A stretch of DNA of 64,000 nucleotides, taken from contig NZ_PTXL01000008.1 in assembly GCF_004343775.1 (NCBI RefSeq), positions 372,001 through 436,000 on the forward strand, read 5' to 3'. The notes beneath the pieces are model-generated. The model was not told where the DNA came from. It was given only the letters and a program-made list of their open reading frames with translations, and ran no database searches. The stretch comes from Burkholderia sp. SRS-46. Lineage in GTDB: Bacteria > Pseudomonadota > Gammaproteobacteria > Burkholderiales > Burkholderiaceae. The position numbers and the translations under genes are program-made. How positions within the stretch are numbered: the stretch's first letter is position 1; the number at the start of each line of letters is the position of its first letter. This document shows, in pieces, positions 63,730 through 64,000 of the stretch.

Positions 63730-64000
63730 ATGCATCCGAACCCGGCTTCCCGCTTGTGCCAGTCATGCGCAGCCGCCACCCGCCGCCTCGTGCGCGCACG
63801 CACGGCCGCATCGCGCGCCGCTGCCGCACTGGCGCTCGCGATGCTCGTCGCATTCGGCGCGATACCGCTGCGCGCCGCCGCCGAAACGCCCGTATCGATT
63901 GCAATGAAGCTGCTCGTCGTATCCGCCAACGGCACCGAACCGAGCTTCGCCGCAATCACGTCGGTACTGAAGCAGGTCGGCGTGCCGTACGACACGCTGA
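63730..64000 (+). CDS. secreted protein, N-terminus only (possible Agd3/PelA-like deacetylase)
   Basis: Open to the right edge; 90 residues are visible. AGGGGA lies before the ATG at 63730. A long signal region (ALALAMLVAFGAIPLRAAAE) is followed by MKLLVVSANGTEPSFAAITSVLKQVGVPYDTL. That opening (hydrophobic strand, Asn-Gly-Thr-Glu-Pro, helix, Gly-Val-Pro-Tyr) resembles the N-terminal domain of Agd3-type (CE18) galactosaminogalactan deacetylases as I remember them. The rest is needed to decide. If right, it supplies the deacetylase activity missing from the short PelA-like protein. Confidence 0.5.
   Translation, partial: MHPNPASRLCQSCAAATRRLVRARTAASRAAAALALAMLVAFGAIPLRAAAETPVSIAMKLLVVSANGTEPSFAAITSVLKQVGVPYDTL

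Overview
The window is GC-rich chromosomal DNA of the Burkholderia type, most like the Burkholderia cepacia complex. The basis is codon bias, gene families and gene order (hrpA next to argA and yggX; a seven-gene hut operon with HutF and HutG; SpuABC-type polyamine genes). No species call is possible from sequence reading alone. Nearly all long ORFs antisense to the genes are artefacts of third-position GC.

Layout. 1-7.6 kb: housekeeping genes (end of a sterol desaturase-family gene, a YVTN beta-propeller, hrpA, argA, yggX). 7.6-18 kb: catabolic and transport genes (MHS transporter, CaiB-type CoA-transferase and AidB-like acyl-CoA dehydrogenase with a divergent LysR; then tyrB-like aminotransferase, RidA, porin and amino-acid permease with a divergent Lrp). 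18.1-21.1 kb: a small AT-rich island between tRNA-Val(CAC) and a degenerate copy of that tRNA's 3' end. It holds a two-gene module ending in a two-TM AbiC-like protein, plus a ParE-type toxin-antitoxin pair. 21.2-26 kb: a hypothetical gene, a stand-alone APS kinase, and a spuA-spuB-spuC-like polyamine operon. 26.8-34.9 kb: hutHCUDIFG with two palindromic operators ahead of hutH. 35.3-39.8 kb: Sfp-type phosphopantetheinyl transferase, alpha/beta hydrolase with divergent LysR, and photolyase.

39.8-49 kb is a sulfation locus. A DUF1214-sulfotransferase-SDR-DHH operon runs divergently from cysD-cysNC, the PAPS-making enzymes, followed by a LuxR-type regulator. A START/SRPBCC gene converges on the far end. 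I find one 17-bp dyad (consensus TTAGTCCG-NN-CGGACGA) at four places: before the SRPBCC gene, twice in a 30-bp-armed inverted repeat between the sulfotransferase operon and cysD, and before the LuxR gene. These appear to form one regulon making or modifying a sulfated metabolite.

49-54 kb: an MFS/lactonase pair, an AraC regulator and a fatty-acid desaturase. 54.5-64 kb is an exopolysaccharide locus resembling Pel: PelA-type hydrolase, PelB-type TPR/beta-barrel and PelC-type lipoprotein genes on the minus strand. They converge on two tandem, recently duplicated GH114 lipoproteins. Divergent from pelA are a small secreted protein and the start of a secreted protein, cut by the window end, that I suspect is an Agd3/PelA-like deacetylase. 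PelDEFG are not in the window.
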